NCBI RefSeq assembly: GCF_016889805.1
Contig: NZ_CP069535.1
Location: forward strand, 434,001-498,000
Direction of reading: 5' to 3'
DNA from: Rhodanobacter sp. FDAARGOS 1247
Lineage (GTDB): Bacteria > Pseudomonadota > Gammaproteobacteria > Xanthomonadales > Rhodanobacteraceae
Length of the DNA: 64,000 nt
The number at the start of each line of letters is the position of its first letter. Within the stretch, counting starts at the first letter, position 1. Below, in pieces: positions 1-9,858 of this stretch. The notes beneath the pieces were generated by a model, which ran no database searches, was not told the DNA's origin, and saw nothing but the letters and a program-made list of their open reading frames with translations. Both the position numbers and the translations under genes were made by a program.

Positions 1-2505
1 GTGGAGCACTTCGGACTCCTTGGCGGTCAGCAGGTCGGGTTCGCATCCCGGTTCGGTGGCGGATACCGGCGGCGTTGCCGCTTCGTTCGCGGTCGCGGGC
101 TGGCGCACGGTAGGCCCGTCGGCGGTGGCGTCATGCCACGCCATGCCCATCTGCACGGCGAGCGGGTGGGTATCGGCCAGCAGCCTCGCATGGCCACCCA
201 GGCTGGCCAGGGCCAGCGCCTCGGACAACCAGGCCCGGGCCGTGGCCGGATCGCGCTGCCGCAGCGCGACGGCGCGCAGGACCTTGATCGTCCAGCCGTC
301 CCGCTCCCGCTGCAGTTGGCGGGCCAGCAGGTCCGCCGCGACGAGGTGCTGTTCCATCGCCTCCATATCGTCACCGGCCAGCGCCGCGTAGGCCCTGGCG
401 ATCAGACCGGACAGCCGGTACTGCGGCAGGAATGGCTGCAGTTCCTCGCTCTGGAACACCGCTTCGAAACGTTCCAGTGCCTGCAGCAGTCCGCCCACCG
501 TTTCCAGGCGCTGGTCCAGCGCATGGATCCGGATCCGCTCCACCAGTCCCTGCAGCTGCAGGCGCGGGAGTCTGCGGTGCTTCGCCAGTGCGTCGAAGTT
601 GTCGAGCGTGTTCAACGCGCGCCGCTCGTCACCCTGACCGAGGGCGATCCGGGTCAGCGTGTGATAGGCGATGGCGAGCGTATCCGGGAAGCTCGCCTCG
701 ATGACGTCGATGCGGTTGGCCAGCAAGGCCTGGGCGGCCGACAGCTCGTTGCGCTCCAGCAATGCGGCGGCGAGCACGGCGGCATACATGCAGGCGACCA
801 TGCTGCGCCGGCCGTCTTCCTTTTCCGCCCTTGCCAGCGCCGGGCGCAACAGGGCCTCGGCCCGGTTGGCATGGCCGTCCCGGAGATGGCCTAGGCCGGC
901 CATCAGTCTCGCCAGGGCCTCGGCCAGTCGCAGCGAGCCGGAATTGCCGTGCGTTGCCACCTGCGCGGCAAGCCGCTGAACCTCGCTGCTCGAACCTGCA
1001 TGGAGCTCCAGCAGCGCGCGGGCGTTCAGGGGAGCGACGGCGCAAACCGGGTCCTCGGTCGGCGATGAAGCCGACGGCCAGCGCGCCAGGATGTCGGACA
1101 GGCGCCCAATCTCGTCGGCGTAGGCGGCCGCGCCGCCGGCGACACGCAGTGCCAGCTTGAGCATTTCCGTCGAAACGGCGGGATCGGCAGCCACCTCGAG
1201 ACTGGTGCGCAACGCCTGCGCGTTGTCGTCGCCCAGTGCCAGCACCCACGCGGCGACCAGCCTGAGCAAGGTGCTGCCCGCGATGAAATCGGGCGGGATG
1301 CGGTCCAGCCATTCGCGCGCCTCGTTCAACTTGCCCTGGGTGCCCAGCAGCCAGAGCGAGCGTGCGGCGTAGCCGTGCGCGGCGGCCTCGTCGCCTGCCG
1401 CCAGCGCGTGGCGGGCCGCTTCGTGAAAGCGCTCGCGACCGGCCAGCCAGCGGGATGCACGCAGGTGCAGTTCGGTCTGCTCGGCGCGCGGCAGCTGTTC
1501 GAAGCGGCCGAGCAGGAAGTCCCGGCCGAGCGGATGCAGGCGCACCCAGTCGCTGGTTTCTCCCACCATCATGATCGGTGATTCGAGCAGGAGTTGCTCC
1601 AGACGAGCCGGCGCGTCGACGCAGCCCGTCACCGCTTCGCACAATTCCGCGTTCAGGTGTTCGAGGATCGCCGTGCGCACCAGAAAGCTCCGTTGCGGCA
1701 TCGACATGCGGGAAAACATCGATTCGATGAAGTAGTCCTGCAACCCCTCCCGGCGTGCCGAAATCGTGGCGATGGACCTGGCCGGGTCGTCTTCCTGTTC
1801 CACCTTGGCGATCGCCAGTTGCAGCCCCACCGGCCAGCCTTCGGTGAGGTCGTGCAATTGGGCGCGCTGGTCGAGATCCAGCCGTGCGCCCAGTCGTCGT
1901 TCGATGATCTCGATGGACTCCTCCAGACGCAGGCGCAGGTCTTCCGCCACCAGCACCGCGAGGTTGCCCTTGGCAACCAGCTCGGTGGTGTGCAGCGGCA
2001 AGCGCACCCGCGATCCGATCACCACATGCAGGTTGGCCGGTGCATTCAGCAGCAGGTAGCGGAGCGAGCGGTGCAGCGTGGTCTTCGGCAGCCTTTCCGC
2101 GTCATCGATGATCAGGACGGTTTCCCGCTCCAGCAGGGCGACTTCCGCCAGCAGGACGGTCAGCGCGTCGATTTCCTGCCCGGCCCTGCTGGCATGCTCG
2201 GCGGCGATCAGGTCGAACGCCTTGCGTCCGCTGACCAGGTACAGCGCCTGCAGCAGGCCCGTGGCGAAACGTACCGGCTGATCCTGGTTGTCGGCGCCCA
2301 GCCAGGCCACCAGGGCGTTCCGTTCCAGCCAGCGCCGACGCCACTGCAACAACAGGGTGGTCTTGCCAAAGCCTGCCGGCGCGGCCACGGCGATGGCCGT
2401 CCGTTCATGGATCTTGTCCCAGATCTGCATCAGCCGGCCACGGTCCAGGGTGGTACGCGGAAGTCGCGGCGGGGTGATCTTCAGGCGAAATTCGGGGGCG
2501 GGCAT
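1..2505 (-). CDS. MalT-like LuxR-family ATP-dependent transcriptional regulator (3' end outside window)
   Basis: The reading frame is open from ATG at 2505 to the window edge (835 codons) and is read towards position 1. The N-terminus carries a P-loop (APAGFGKTT, about residue 45) and a Walker B-like LIIDDAE near residue 128, as in the STAND/NB-ARC ATPase of MalT. A long helical, TPR-like region rich in Ala and Leu follows. The last visible residues, LTAKESEVLH, are the opening of a LuxR-type helix-turn-helix. MalT-type proteins run about 900 residues, so only the DNA-binding domain is cut off. Known members respond to an inducer bound by the helical domain. The gene is divergent from the M4 protease gene across 238 bp, so it may regulate the secretion locus to its right; that is inference. 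Family assignment is secure, the ligand is unknown. Confidence 0.88.
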   Translation of the reverse strand, partial: MPAPEFRLKITPPRLPRTTLDRGRLMQIWDKIHERTAIAVAAPAGFGKTTLLLQWRRRWLERNALVAWLGADNQDQPVRFATGLLQALYLVSGRKAFDLIAAEHASRAGQEIDALTVLLAEVALLERETVLIIDDAERLPKTTLHRSLRYLLLNAPANLHVVIGSRVRLPLHTTELVAKGNLAVLVAEDLRLRLEESIEIIERRLGARLDLDQRAQLHDLTEGWPVGLQLAIAKVEQEDDPARSIATISARREGLQDYFIESMFSRMSMPQRSFLVRTAILEHLNAELCEAVTGCVDAPARLEQLLLESPIMMVGETSDWVRLHPLGRDFLLGRFEQLPRAEQTELHLRASRWLAGRERFHEAARHALAAGDEAAAHGYAARSLWLLGTQGKLNEAREWLDRIPPDFIAGSTLLRLVAAWVLALGDDNAQALRTSLEVAADPAVSTEMLKLALRVAGGAAAYADEIGRLSDILARWPSASSPTEDPVCAVAPLNARALLELHAGSSSEVQRLAAQVATHGNSGSLRLAEALARLMAGLGHLRDGHANRAEALLRPALARAEKEDGRRSMVACMYAAVLAAALLERNELSAAQALLANRIDVIEASFPDTLAIAYHTLTRIALGQGDERRALNTLDNFDALAKHRRLPRLQLQGLVERIRIHALDQRLETVGGLLQALERFEAVFQSEELQPFLPQYRLSGLIARAYAALAGDDMEAMEQHLVAADLLARQLQRERDGWTIKVLRAVALRQRDPATARAWLSEALALASLGGHARLLADTHPLAVQMGMAWHDATADGPTVRQPATANEAATPPVSATEPGCEPDLLTAKESEVLH

Positions 2506-2603
2506 CGGCAGAGAATACTCGTTGGCCGGCCCTGCCGGCACGACGCCCGGCGGCATCCGTGGCGTTCGTGCAGTCCCCTCTGGATCGCGTCGTGGAGAGG
2601 GAT

Positions 2604-2640
2604 GGGGGGGAATCCCCCCCCCCCTTTTTCGGGGGGTGGG
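2604..2640. repeat. Homopolymeric G7-AAT-C11-T5-C-G6 hairpin tract
   Basis: Seven G, AAT, eleven C, five T, one C and six G follow one another. The C run can pair with either G run, giving two competing hairpins. It lies in the divergent promoter region between the MalT-like regulator and the M4 protease, roughly 105-140 bp upstream of the protease start. It may be a degenerate REP-type palindrome or a slippage-prone tract. Confidence 0.7.
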
Positions 2641-2743
2641 AGAGACGACCCGTATGTCGTTCTACTTGGCCTCTGCCAGACGCTGCATTCCGGAGCTGCA
2701 TTCCGGCGCCAGCCAGGCCCGCATGACTCGGGGGAGTCCCATC

Positions 2744-4294
2744 TTGATCTTGAACTACAAAACCTTGCCGCTGGCCGTGCTGCTGGCCTTCGGCGCGAAT
2801 CAGGCTTGCGCCGTCGAGACGAATCCGGCCGCCGTCAGCCGCGCCCTTGAACTGATCCGCAGCCACGGCGCCACCACCCGCGCCGCGGCCGGTGACCATT
2901 ACGTGAGCCGTGGCGTGATCACCGACGCGAACGGTACGGAACACGTAAGGCTGGACCGAACCTACAAGGGCCTGCCGGTGATCGGTGGTGACCTGGTCGT
3001 GCATTCGCGCAATGGCAGCTACCAGTCCGCCTCGCTGACCCAGGGCGCCGCGCTGAACCTGTCGGTCCAGCCGGTGATCGGATCGGACGAGGCCGCGGCC
3101 ATCGCCGGTACGGAATTCGGCCCCGCCTTCGCCGGGATGCCGGAACGCACCCTGTCGGTTTACGCGCGCGGTCACGGTGCCGCCCGGCTGGTCTGGCGCA
3201 TCCGCATGCACAACGCGCAGGCCGACACGACCTATATCGTCGACGCCCGCAGCGGCGCCATCGTCGAGCGCTGGAGCAACCTGGAGACGGCGGCCGTCAC
3301 CGGCCAGGCGAAGACCCTGTATTCGGGCTCGGTCCCGCTGGTCACCAACTCGGTCATCGGCGGCTACGAGCTGCGCGATCCGACCCGCGGCAGGATGCGC
3401 ACCATCGACGGCTCCAACAGCCGCACCTCGGGCCAGATCTACAAGGACAGCGACAATGTCTGGGGCAACTCCACCACCCTGGACCTGGCCACCGCCGCCG
3501 CCGACGCCGAATACGGCGCTTCGGTGACCTGGGATTTCTACAAGACGGCCTTCGGGCGCAACGGCATCGGCGACGACGGCAAGGGCGCCTACAACCGGGT
3601 GCACTACGGCACCAAATACAACAATGCGTTCTGGTCGGACGCCTGCTTCTGCATGACCTACGGCGACGGCGACGGCGTCAACGTCGGTCCCCTGGTCGCG
3701 CTCGACATCACCGGCCACGAGATGAGCCACGGCGTCACGGCGCGCACCGCGGGCCTGATCTACTCGGGGGAATCCGGCGGGCTGAACGAGGCCAACTCGG
3801 ACATCCTCGGCACGATGGTCGAGTTCTACGCCAACAACAGTCACGACACGCCCGACTACATGATCGGCGAGTCGATCGTCCCGGCCAACGTACCCGGCAG
3901 CCCGAGCCAGCACGCGCTTCGCTACATGTGGAAGCCCAGCCTGGACGGCCGTTCGCCCGACTTCTACGTGAGCAACATCGGCAGCCTGGACGTGCACTAT
4001 TCGTCGGGCGTGGCCAATCACTTCTACTACCTGCTGGCCGAAGGCACCACGCCGAAGACCTTCAGTGGGGTGGTCCACAGCTCGCCGACCATCAACGGCG
4101 CAAGCCTGCCCGGCATCGGACGGGCCAAGGCACAGAAAATCTGGTATCGCGCGCTGACGGTGTACTTCACCTCCAGCACCGACTACGCCGCTGCCCGCGT
4201 CGCCACCATCCAGGCGGCGAAGGACCTGTACGGAACCACGTCGGCCGAAGCGAATGCGGTTGCCGCCACGTGGACCGCGGTCAACGTGCTGTAA
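2744..4294 (+). CDS. Secreted M4-family (thermolysin-like) zinc metalloprotease
   Basis: The protein of 516 residues starts with a signal peptide ending in ANQACA. An FTP/PepSY-like propeptide region follows (GDLVVHSRNG). The M4 catalytic domain has the zinc motif GHEMSHG (HExxH, about residue 325) and the third ligand Glu in GGLNEANSD about 20-25 residues later. The C-terminal domain contains SSGVANHFYYLLAEG with the M4 catalytic histidine region. M4 enzymes are exported as zymogens and degrade extracellular protein with Zn and Ca. I prefer the TTG start at 2744 because GGGGGAG lies 7 nt upstream; ATG at 2723, in frame, lacks a good ribosome binding site. The gene is followed about 100 bp later by the autotransporter, in the same direction. 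Confidence 0.9.
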   Translation: MILNYKTLPLAVLLAFGANQACAVETNPAAVSRALELIRSHGATTRAAAGDHYVSRGVITDANGTEHVRLDRTYKGLPVIGGDLVVHSRNGSYQSASLTQGAALNLSVQPVIGSDEAAAIAGTEFGPAFAGMPERTLSVYARGHGAARLVWRIRMHNAQADTTYIVDARSGAIVERWSNLETAAVTGQAKTLYSGSVPLVTNSVIGGYELRDPTRGRMRTIDGSNSRTSGQIYKDSDNVWGNSTTLDLATAAADAEYGASVTWDFYKTAFGRNGIGDDGKGAYNRVHYGTKYNNAFWSDACFCMTYGDGDGVNVGPLVALDITGHEMSHGVTARTAGLIYSGESGGLNEANSDILGTMVEFYANNSHDTPDYMIGESIVPANVPGSPSQHALRYMWKPSLDGRSPDFYVSNIGSLDVHYSSGVANHFYYLLAEGTTPKTFSGVVHSSPTINGASLPGIGRAKAQKIWYRALTVYFTSSTDYAAARVATIQAAKDLYGTTSAEANAVAATWTAVNVL

Positions 4295-4394
4295 GCGGCC
4301 AGTTGCGGCGCGATCGCCACCAGGCCAACCATCACCGCCCGCGCGGGACCAGCCAGGTCCCGCGCCGGTTCGATAGCCGATTGTCGGGGACACC

Positions 4395-7300
4395 ATGAAC
4401 CATTCCACGCAGCGCGGCGCATCGCGCAGAACGCGCGTACTTGCCAGCCACCCTGTTGCCCCCATCAGTCGCGCGATTCGCGCGGCCCTGGCCGTATCGG
4501 CCACCATGCTGACCCTGTTTGCGCCCACCGCCAGCTGGGCCGCCGATACCGGCACCTGCAGCTACGACGCCGTCAGCAACACGTATGCCTGCAACGGCGA
4601 TTTCAGCCAGCCGATTCCCGATGCCGGTTTCATCCCGCCGGTCGACCTGACGGTCGTGCTGGGTGACCAGCTGCCGAGCAGCGTGCATCCGGATGCCGGC
4701 TACATCGGCATCGACGCGGCGTGGGCCGGTGACATTTCCATCATGGTCAATGCCGGCAGCGGCATCCAGACCGAGGGCGCCGACGGCATTCATGCCTACG
4801 GTTCCGATGCCACGACCCGGGTGTCCAACTACGGCAGCATCGGCACGGTGGTAACCGCCGATGACGCCGAAGCGATGGACATCGGTGGCGTGCACGACGT
4901 CACCGTCGTCAATGGCGGCAGCGTGCTCGCGGGTGACGCCGATGGCGGTCATGACGTCATCGGCGCCAGCGTGCTCTCCGACTATGGCAGCGTCCAGTTC
5001 GACAATCTTGCCGGGGCCGTGATCGGCGCCAGTGCCTACGACGGCAATGCCACCGCAATCGCGGCAACCAGCCTGGGCTATTACGGCCAGCTCGCCATCA
5101 GCAACGAAGGCGTGATCAATGCCGACTCGATCCACGGCGATGCCAGCGGCATCGTCGCGTCGGCGGTCAGCCAGGGCTACGCGAACGTCCAGAACAGCGG
5201 CAGCGTCCAGGTGAGCGGCTACGCCAGCGCCGTGGGCATCGAAGCCTACGGCGAATACAGCAGCACGGTCGACAACAGCGGCGACGTCGGCGCCGACGCC
5301 AGCGCGGCGGGCGGTGCGACGGCCTACGGGGTGAGCAACCTCTCGTATCACCTATCCTATCTCTACAACGACACCCCGGGCACGATCACCGCCACGGCCC
5401 ACGCCGGCTACGGCGGGGCGGTGGCGGTGGGTGCCTATGTCGTGGGCGGCGATGTCAGCTCGCTGCACAACGACGGCAGCATCACCGCCAGCGCGAAGAG
5501 CGACTTCGGATCCGCACAGGCGTATGGCGCCGTGGTCGAGGGCTACAGCGGTGTCGGCCTGCTGATCAGTGGCGGTGACGTCGACGCCAGCGCCGTGGCG
5601 GGCATCGGCGGCTATGCGCAGGCCACCGGCGACCTGGTGGTCGCCGCGGTGGCGAGCATCTTCAACGATGGCAACGCCAGCGCCACGGCCACCGCCGGCG
5701 CCGCCGGCGTCGCGATCGCCACCGGCCTGCACGCCGAGGGCACCAACACGGCGATCAACAGCTATGGCGACGTGAGTGCCACGGCCAAGGCCGTGGGTGG
5801 CGCGGCCAGCGCCACCGGTACGTATGCCTACGGGCACTCGGGTTCGGCGTCCTTCTACAACACCGGGAACCTCTCGGCCCAGGCGTCCGCCTATGCCGGT
5901 GTGGCCGACGCCACCGGGGTCAACTCGATCGGCATCTACAACGCCTACGCCACCAACCTGGGGACGATTTCCGCCACGGCTTCCGGCGCCCAGGCGACCG
6001 CCGCCGGCGTGGTCAACCAGTCGTATTTCGAGGCGGCCACCACCAACGCCGGCCAGATCACCGTGACGGCGTCCGGCACCGTGGCGCCTTACGGTCAATA
6101 TGAAGCGGTGGCGGTGGGCGTCTACACGTTTGCCACGATTTACGACGCGATCGTCGACAACAGCGGTTCGGTTTCCGTCACCAGCTCCGCGCTGGCCGAC
6201 ATCGACGACACCGGCGGCTTCCTGGTGGCCAAGGCGATTGGCGTGCGCGCGGTGAATCCCGCCGGCTACGGCGAAGCGCTGGTGACCAACACGGGCGACG
6301 TCGGTGCCTCGGCGGTCACCGGCCAGGGCTATGCGTCGGCCTGGGGCGCCATCGCCCAGTCCGGTTCCTACGGCTACGGCCAGGCAGAGATCGACAACGA
6401 CGGTTCGATCGCGAGCAGCGCCCAGTCGGGCGCAGGCAACTCGGTGACCATCGGTGCGTACGCGCACAGCGGAAGCACGGCGATGATCGTCAATCACGGT
6501 GACATCAGCGCCACGTCGCAGGCGGGGCGCGGCATTGCCTACGTGTCGCTCGCCACCGCGTACGCCACCGGCGCCCAGGTGTACGGATTCGCCTATGGCG
6601 GCGGCGAAGCCGGCATCAGCAATGACGGCAGCATCACAGCCGACGCGTCCCTCGTTGGCGGCATCGTCGCCGCGACCGCGCTGAAGACTTTCGGATCGAC
6701 TTCCACGGTCGACAATGCCGCGGGCGCCACCATCGCCGCCACGGCCGAGGCCACCCTGTTCGGCGGCGTCGGCGCAGTGGCGGTCGAAGCCGGCGGACTC
6801 TACGGCGTCGCGGTGGCCAACGACGGCAACATCAGCGCATACGCCCGCGCACACGCCTATACCGACGGCGTGCATGGCTACTACGGCGCCAGCCGCGCCT
6901 TGGCCGTCGATGCCATCGCCAACTACCGGGGCAACGTGTCCGTGGTGAACCACGGCGACATCGCGGCCCACGCGGTTGCCGAAAACGGCGTCACCTTCTT
7001 CAATGCCGGCGCGGGCGCGACCGGCGTGAGCACGTATGCCAAGTACGCCGCCACGGTCGAGAACGCCGGCGACATTTCCGCCGTGGCCGAAAGCGAGCTG
7101 GGCATCGTCGGCGCCTACGGCGTGATGGGGCGCGGCAAGTACTACACCCATGTCGCCAACGATGCGGGAGCCAGCATCGTGGCCTCCGCCAGCACCGCCA
7201 GCCTGGCCAGCGACCAGTACGGTGGGCGCGCGGTTTCCTTCGGCACCCATGTCTTCGGCACCGATCACGGCGTCACCTACAACGCCGGCAGCATCGTCTC

Positions 7301-9785
7301 GCACGCGGTCGTCACCGCCGACGGCGGCGCGAACGAAGGTCGCAGCCTGGCCAGTGCCTGGGGCAGCGCCGTCGGTGCCTATTCCTCGATCCAGACCGGC
7401 GAGGTGGTCAACGTCGGCGACATCGAGGCGGCCGCCTCGGCCGACTTCGGCTACGCAAACTCGTTCGGAACCTATGTGCTGTCGCACTACGATTCGGGCA
7501 CGTCCAATGCCGGAACCATCCAGTCGAGCGCCAGGTCCGACCACGGCCACGCGTTTGCGGTCGGCAGCTACGCGTTTGCGCTGCACCAGCAGTACCACGT
7601 GGACTGCGACGAGAACGGCTATTGCGACTATTCCAACCCCACGGTCACCCCCGATGCCGGCACGGCTTCGCTCGACAACAGCGGCGGGATCATGGCGGTG
7701 GCCACCGCGCACGGTGGCAGCGGACAGAGCTACGGCGCCTCGGTGCTCGGTGCCTTCGTTTCGGGCATCACCAACAGTGGGCACATCGGCGCCAGCGCCG
7801 ACGCCGATGACGCACGCGCCGTCGGTGGCTTGACCAACAGCGTCTACGGCTACTCGACGGTGCAGAACAGCGGCAGCTTCGAGGCGATCGCATCCGGCGG
7901 GACGGCCAGCGCCAGCGGCATGTTCGCCGCCGGTGCCTACGGCAACGCCGACAACGGCCAGTTCGCCGCGACGATCGACAACCAGGGCAGCATCCTGGCC
8001 AAGGCGACGGGCACGACCACGGCCACCGCCATCGGCATCGAATCGGTGGGCTGGAAGGATGCGGGCATCCGCATCGACAACGGCGGAACGATCGGCGCAG
8101 CTGCCTACGGTGCGGATGCCACCGCCACCGCGGTGTCGATGGATGCCCGCGGCGCCAACGTGCTGACCAATACCGGCAGCATCGCTGCCTACGGTGACGG
8201 CAAGCGGATCGCGGTCTCCTCCGGCATCGGTGCGACGGCCACGATCGCCAACCAGGGCTCGATGGTCGGCGCGGTCGTCACCGGCGACCTCGATGACAGC
8301 TTCGACAACGCGGCCGGCGCCAGCTGGCAGGCCATCGGCAGCTCCGATTTCGGGGCGGGCGACGACCACGTGGTGAATCGCGGCACGCTGTTCATGGCCG
8401 ACTCCTCGATCAGCCTCGGCGGCTACGTCAACGGCAACACGTTCGACAACTTCGGCACGATCAGCGTGTCCGGCGCCACCAACCTGATCGACATGGACAA
8501 TCCGCTCCCGGTGTCCAACAACGGCGTGATCAGCTTCGTGGATGGCGCGCCGGACGACGTGCTGACCGTGGCAGGCGATTTCGCCGGCCAGGGCTCGCTC
8601 GATGTCGACGTCAGCGGGCTGCACCAGACCGGCGACCGCCTGTACGTCGATGGCAACGTGATCGATTCGACCCGCCAGGTCATCAACGTGAACCTGATCG
8701 ACATGCCGACCACGCCCACGGTCGACATTCCGCTGGTCATCGCGAGCGGCACCCTGGGCGGAAGCTTCACGCTGGGCCAGACGCAATCGCAGGCCCGGGG
8801 TTTTGTTGCGCTGGATTTCGGCCTGAAGACGGCCGGTGGCACGACATCGCTGGTGATGGACGTCACCGGCCTGAACGCTGCCGGTTCACTGGCGTCCGCC
8901 CTGACGCCGGGTGCACAGAGCCTGGTCAATGCGGAAGTGGGCACCTGGCGTCAACGCATGGGCGTGGTGCCGGAGCAGGGCAAGCGCGGGCTGGCGCCGT
9001 GGGTGCGCACGTTCTCCGACAGCGGCGACATCCGCCCGGGAAGCCGCAGCAATTTCGGCGCCAGTGGCAACGCCGCGTTCCACCAGACCAATCGGGGCCT
9101 GGAGTTCGGGCTCGATACGCGCCTGTCCGACCATCTGTCGGCAGGCGTGCTGATCGGCAAGTCCGATGGCAGCCAGCGCATGGCCGACGGCAGCGGCTCC
9201 GATCGCCTGGATGGCAGGACGTTCGGCCTGTACGGCACGTGGATGGCGGACAACAGTTTCTACTTCGACGTTTCGCAGCGCTGGACCGGCATCAAGGCGC
9301 ACCTGCGCTTGGGGATGGTCGCCACCACCACGGATGCCGACGCGGCGGTCTTCAACGTCGAGGCCGGCGTCACCGCGTGGACCCTGGCCGGTGTCCATGT
9401 CATGCCCCAGCTGCAGTACACCCGCACCCGTATCGACGGCATCTCGTCGCTGGACCTGCAGCAGTCGGATTTCGTCGATCACGGTGGCGTGTCGTCGCGG
9501 GGCCGTGCCGGTCTGGCTTTCGACAAGACCATCCAGGGCACGCGCTTCAGCTGGACCCCTTATGGCTCGGTCAATGCCGTGCGCGAATTCAGGGGCAACC
9601 ACAGCTACGCGATCAACGGCGGCCTGCTCGGTTCCACCAGCACCCGGGGCACCAGCGCGATGGTCGAGCTGGGTCTGGGTGCGCGTCGGGGCGGCCTGTC
9701 GCTCACCGGTGGCGTGAACTGGACCGATGGCGGGGCGCTGCAGAACGTTCTGGGTGGCCAGTTGGCCGTGCGTTACAGCTGGTAA
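4395..9785 (+). CDS. Giant repetitive autotransporter (type Va) with C-terminal beta-barrel
   Basis: The protein has 1796 residues. A long signal peptide of about 49 residues has an Arg-rich N-region and ends TASWAA, recalling extended autotransporter signals. The passenger (about 60-1490) holds roughly 35 short repeats of the form [hydrophobic]-x-N-x-G-x-I-x-A-x-A, one every 30-50 residues and rich in Ala, Gly, Tyr and Ser, which predicts a beta-helix. It has only two Cys pairs, near the N-terminus and in DCDENGYCDYSN around residue 1070. The last 280 or so residues form an autotransporter barrel ending in the outer-membrane signature AVRYSW. Such proteins display the passenger on the surface for adhesion or aggregation. 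The passenger function here is unknown. The gene lies upstream of three compact genes that may act with it. Confidence 0.9.
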   Translation: MNHSTQRGASRRTRVLASHPVAPISRAIRAALAVSATMLTLFAPTASWAADTGTCSYDAVSNTYACNGDFSQPIPDAGFIPPVDLTVVLGDQLPSSVHPDAGYIGIDAAWAGDISIMVNAGSGIQTEGADGIHAYGSDATTRVSNYGSIGTVVTADDAEAMDIGGVHDVTVVNGGSVLAGDADGGHDVIGASVLSDYGSVQFDNLAGAVIGASAYDGNATAIAATSLGYYGQLAISNEGVINADSIHGDASGIVASAVSQGYANVQNSGSVQVSGYASAVGIEAYGEYSSTVDNSGDVGADASAAGGATAYGVSNLSYHLSYLYNDTPGTITATAHAGYGGAVAVGAYVVGGDVSSLHNDGSITASAKSDFGSAQAYGAVVEGYSGVGLLISGGDVDASAVAGIGGYAQATGDLVVAAVASIFNDGNASATATAGAAGVAIATGLHAEGTNTAINSYGDVSATAKAVGGAASATGTYAYGHSGSASFYNTGNLSAQASAYAGVADATGVNSIGIYNAYATNLGTISATASGAQATAAGVVNQSYFEAATTNAGQITVTASGTVAPYGQYEAVAVGVYTFATIYDAIVDNSGSVSVTSSALADIDDTGGFLVAKAIGVRAVNPAGYGEALVTNTGDVGASAVTGQGYASAWGAIAQSGSYGYGQAEIDNDGSIASSAQSGAGNSVTIGAYAHSGSTAMIVNHGDISATSQAGRGIAYVSLATAYATGAQVYGFAYGGGEAGISNDGSITADASLVGGIVAATALKTFGSTSTVDNAAGATIAATAEATLFGGVGAVAVEAGGLYGVAVANDGNISAYARAHAYTDGVHGYYGASRALAVDAIANYRGNVSVVNHGDIAAHAVAENGVTFFNAGAGATGVSTYAKYAATVENAGDISAVAESELGIVGAYGVMGRGKYYTHVANDAGASIVASASTASLASDQYGGRAVSFGTHVFGTDHGVTYNAGSIVSHAVVTADGGANEGRSLASAWGSAVGAYSSIQTGEVVNVGDIEAAASADFGYANSFGTYVLSHYDSGTSNAGTIQSSARSDHGHAFAVGSYAFALHQQYHVDCDENGYCDYSNPTVTPDAGTASLDNSGGIMAVATAHGGSGQSYGASVLGAFVSGITNSGHIGASADADDARAVGGLTNSVYGYSTVQNSGSFEAIASGGTASASGMFAAGAYGNADNGQFAATIDNQGSILAKATGTTTATAIGIESVGWKDAGIRIDNGGTIGAAAYGADATATAVSMDARGANVLTNTGSIAAYGDGKRIAVSSGIGATATIANQGSMVGAVVTGDLDDSFDNAAGASWQAIGSSDFGAGDDHVVNRGTLFMADSSISLGGYVNGNTFDNFGTISVSGATNLIDMDNPLPVSNNGVISFVDGAPDDVLTVAGDFAGQGSLDVDVSGLHQTGDRLYVDGNVIDSTRQVINVNLIDMPTTPTVDIPLVIASGTLGGSFTLGQTQSQARGFVALDFGLKTAGGTTSLVMDVTGLNAAGSLASALTPGAQSLVNAEVGTWRQRMGVVPEQGKRGLAPWVRTFSDSGDIRPGSRSNFGASGNAAFHQTNRGLEFGLDTRLSDHLSAGVLIGKSDGSQRMADGSGSDRLDGRTFGLYGTWMADNSFYFDVSQRWTGIKAHLRLGMVATTTDADAAVFNVEAGVTAWTLAGVHVMPQLQYTRTRIDGISSLDLQQSDFVDHGGVSSRGRAGLAFDKTIQGTRFSWTPYGSVNAVREFRGNHSYAINGGLLGSTSTRGTSAMVELGLGARRGGLSLTGGVNWTDGGALQNVLGGQLAVRYSW

Positions 9786-9816
9786 GGCCGGACACCTCCG
9801 GCCGCGCAGTTTTTTT
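9786..9816 (+). terminator. Probable terminator after the autotransporter gene
   Basis: A 7-bp stem, GGCCGGA/TCCGGCC with a 4-nt loop, starts directly after the stop codon. A short GCGCAG spacer separates it from a run of seven T, so the match to a classical rho-independent terminator is imperfect. Confidence 0.5.
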
Positions 9817-9817
9817 G

Positions 9818-9842
9818 GTCCGCCCCGACAGCCGGGGCGGAC
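9818..9842 (+). promoter_or_regulatory. Perfect 10-bp hairpin abutting the ribosome binding site of the TIGR03032 gene
   Basis: GTCCGCCCCG pairs perfectly with CGGGGCGGAC across a 5-nt loop. The hairpin ends immediately before the TGAGGAG ribosome binding site of the gene starting at 9859. It could stabilise the 5' end or modulate translation. Confidence 0.45.
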
Positions 9843-9858
9843 GTGAGGAGTAGCAATC

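Noticed and set aside
2288..2743. An upstream extension of the M4 protease frame back to 2288
   Set aside because: It would include the antisense of the regulator gene and the homopolymer tract. The signal peptide and ribosome binding site point to a start at 2744.
5352..8786. A 1144-residue open frame opposite the autotransporter gene
   Set aside because: High GC and the repeated coding sequence leave the antisense frame open. Its translation is Arg/Asp/Gly-rich without any domain, signal or ribosome binding site.
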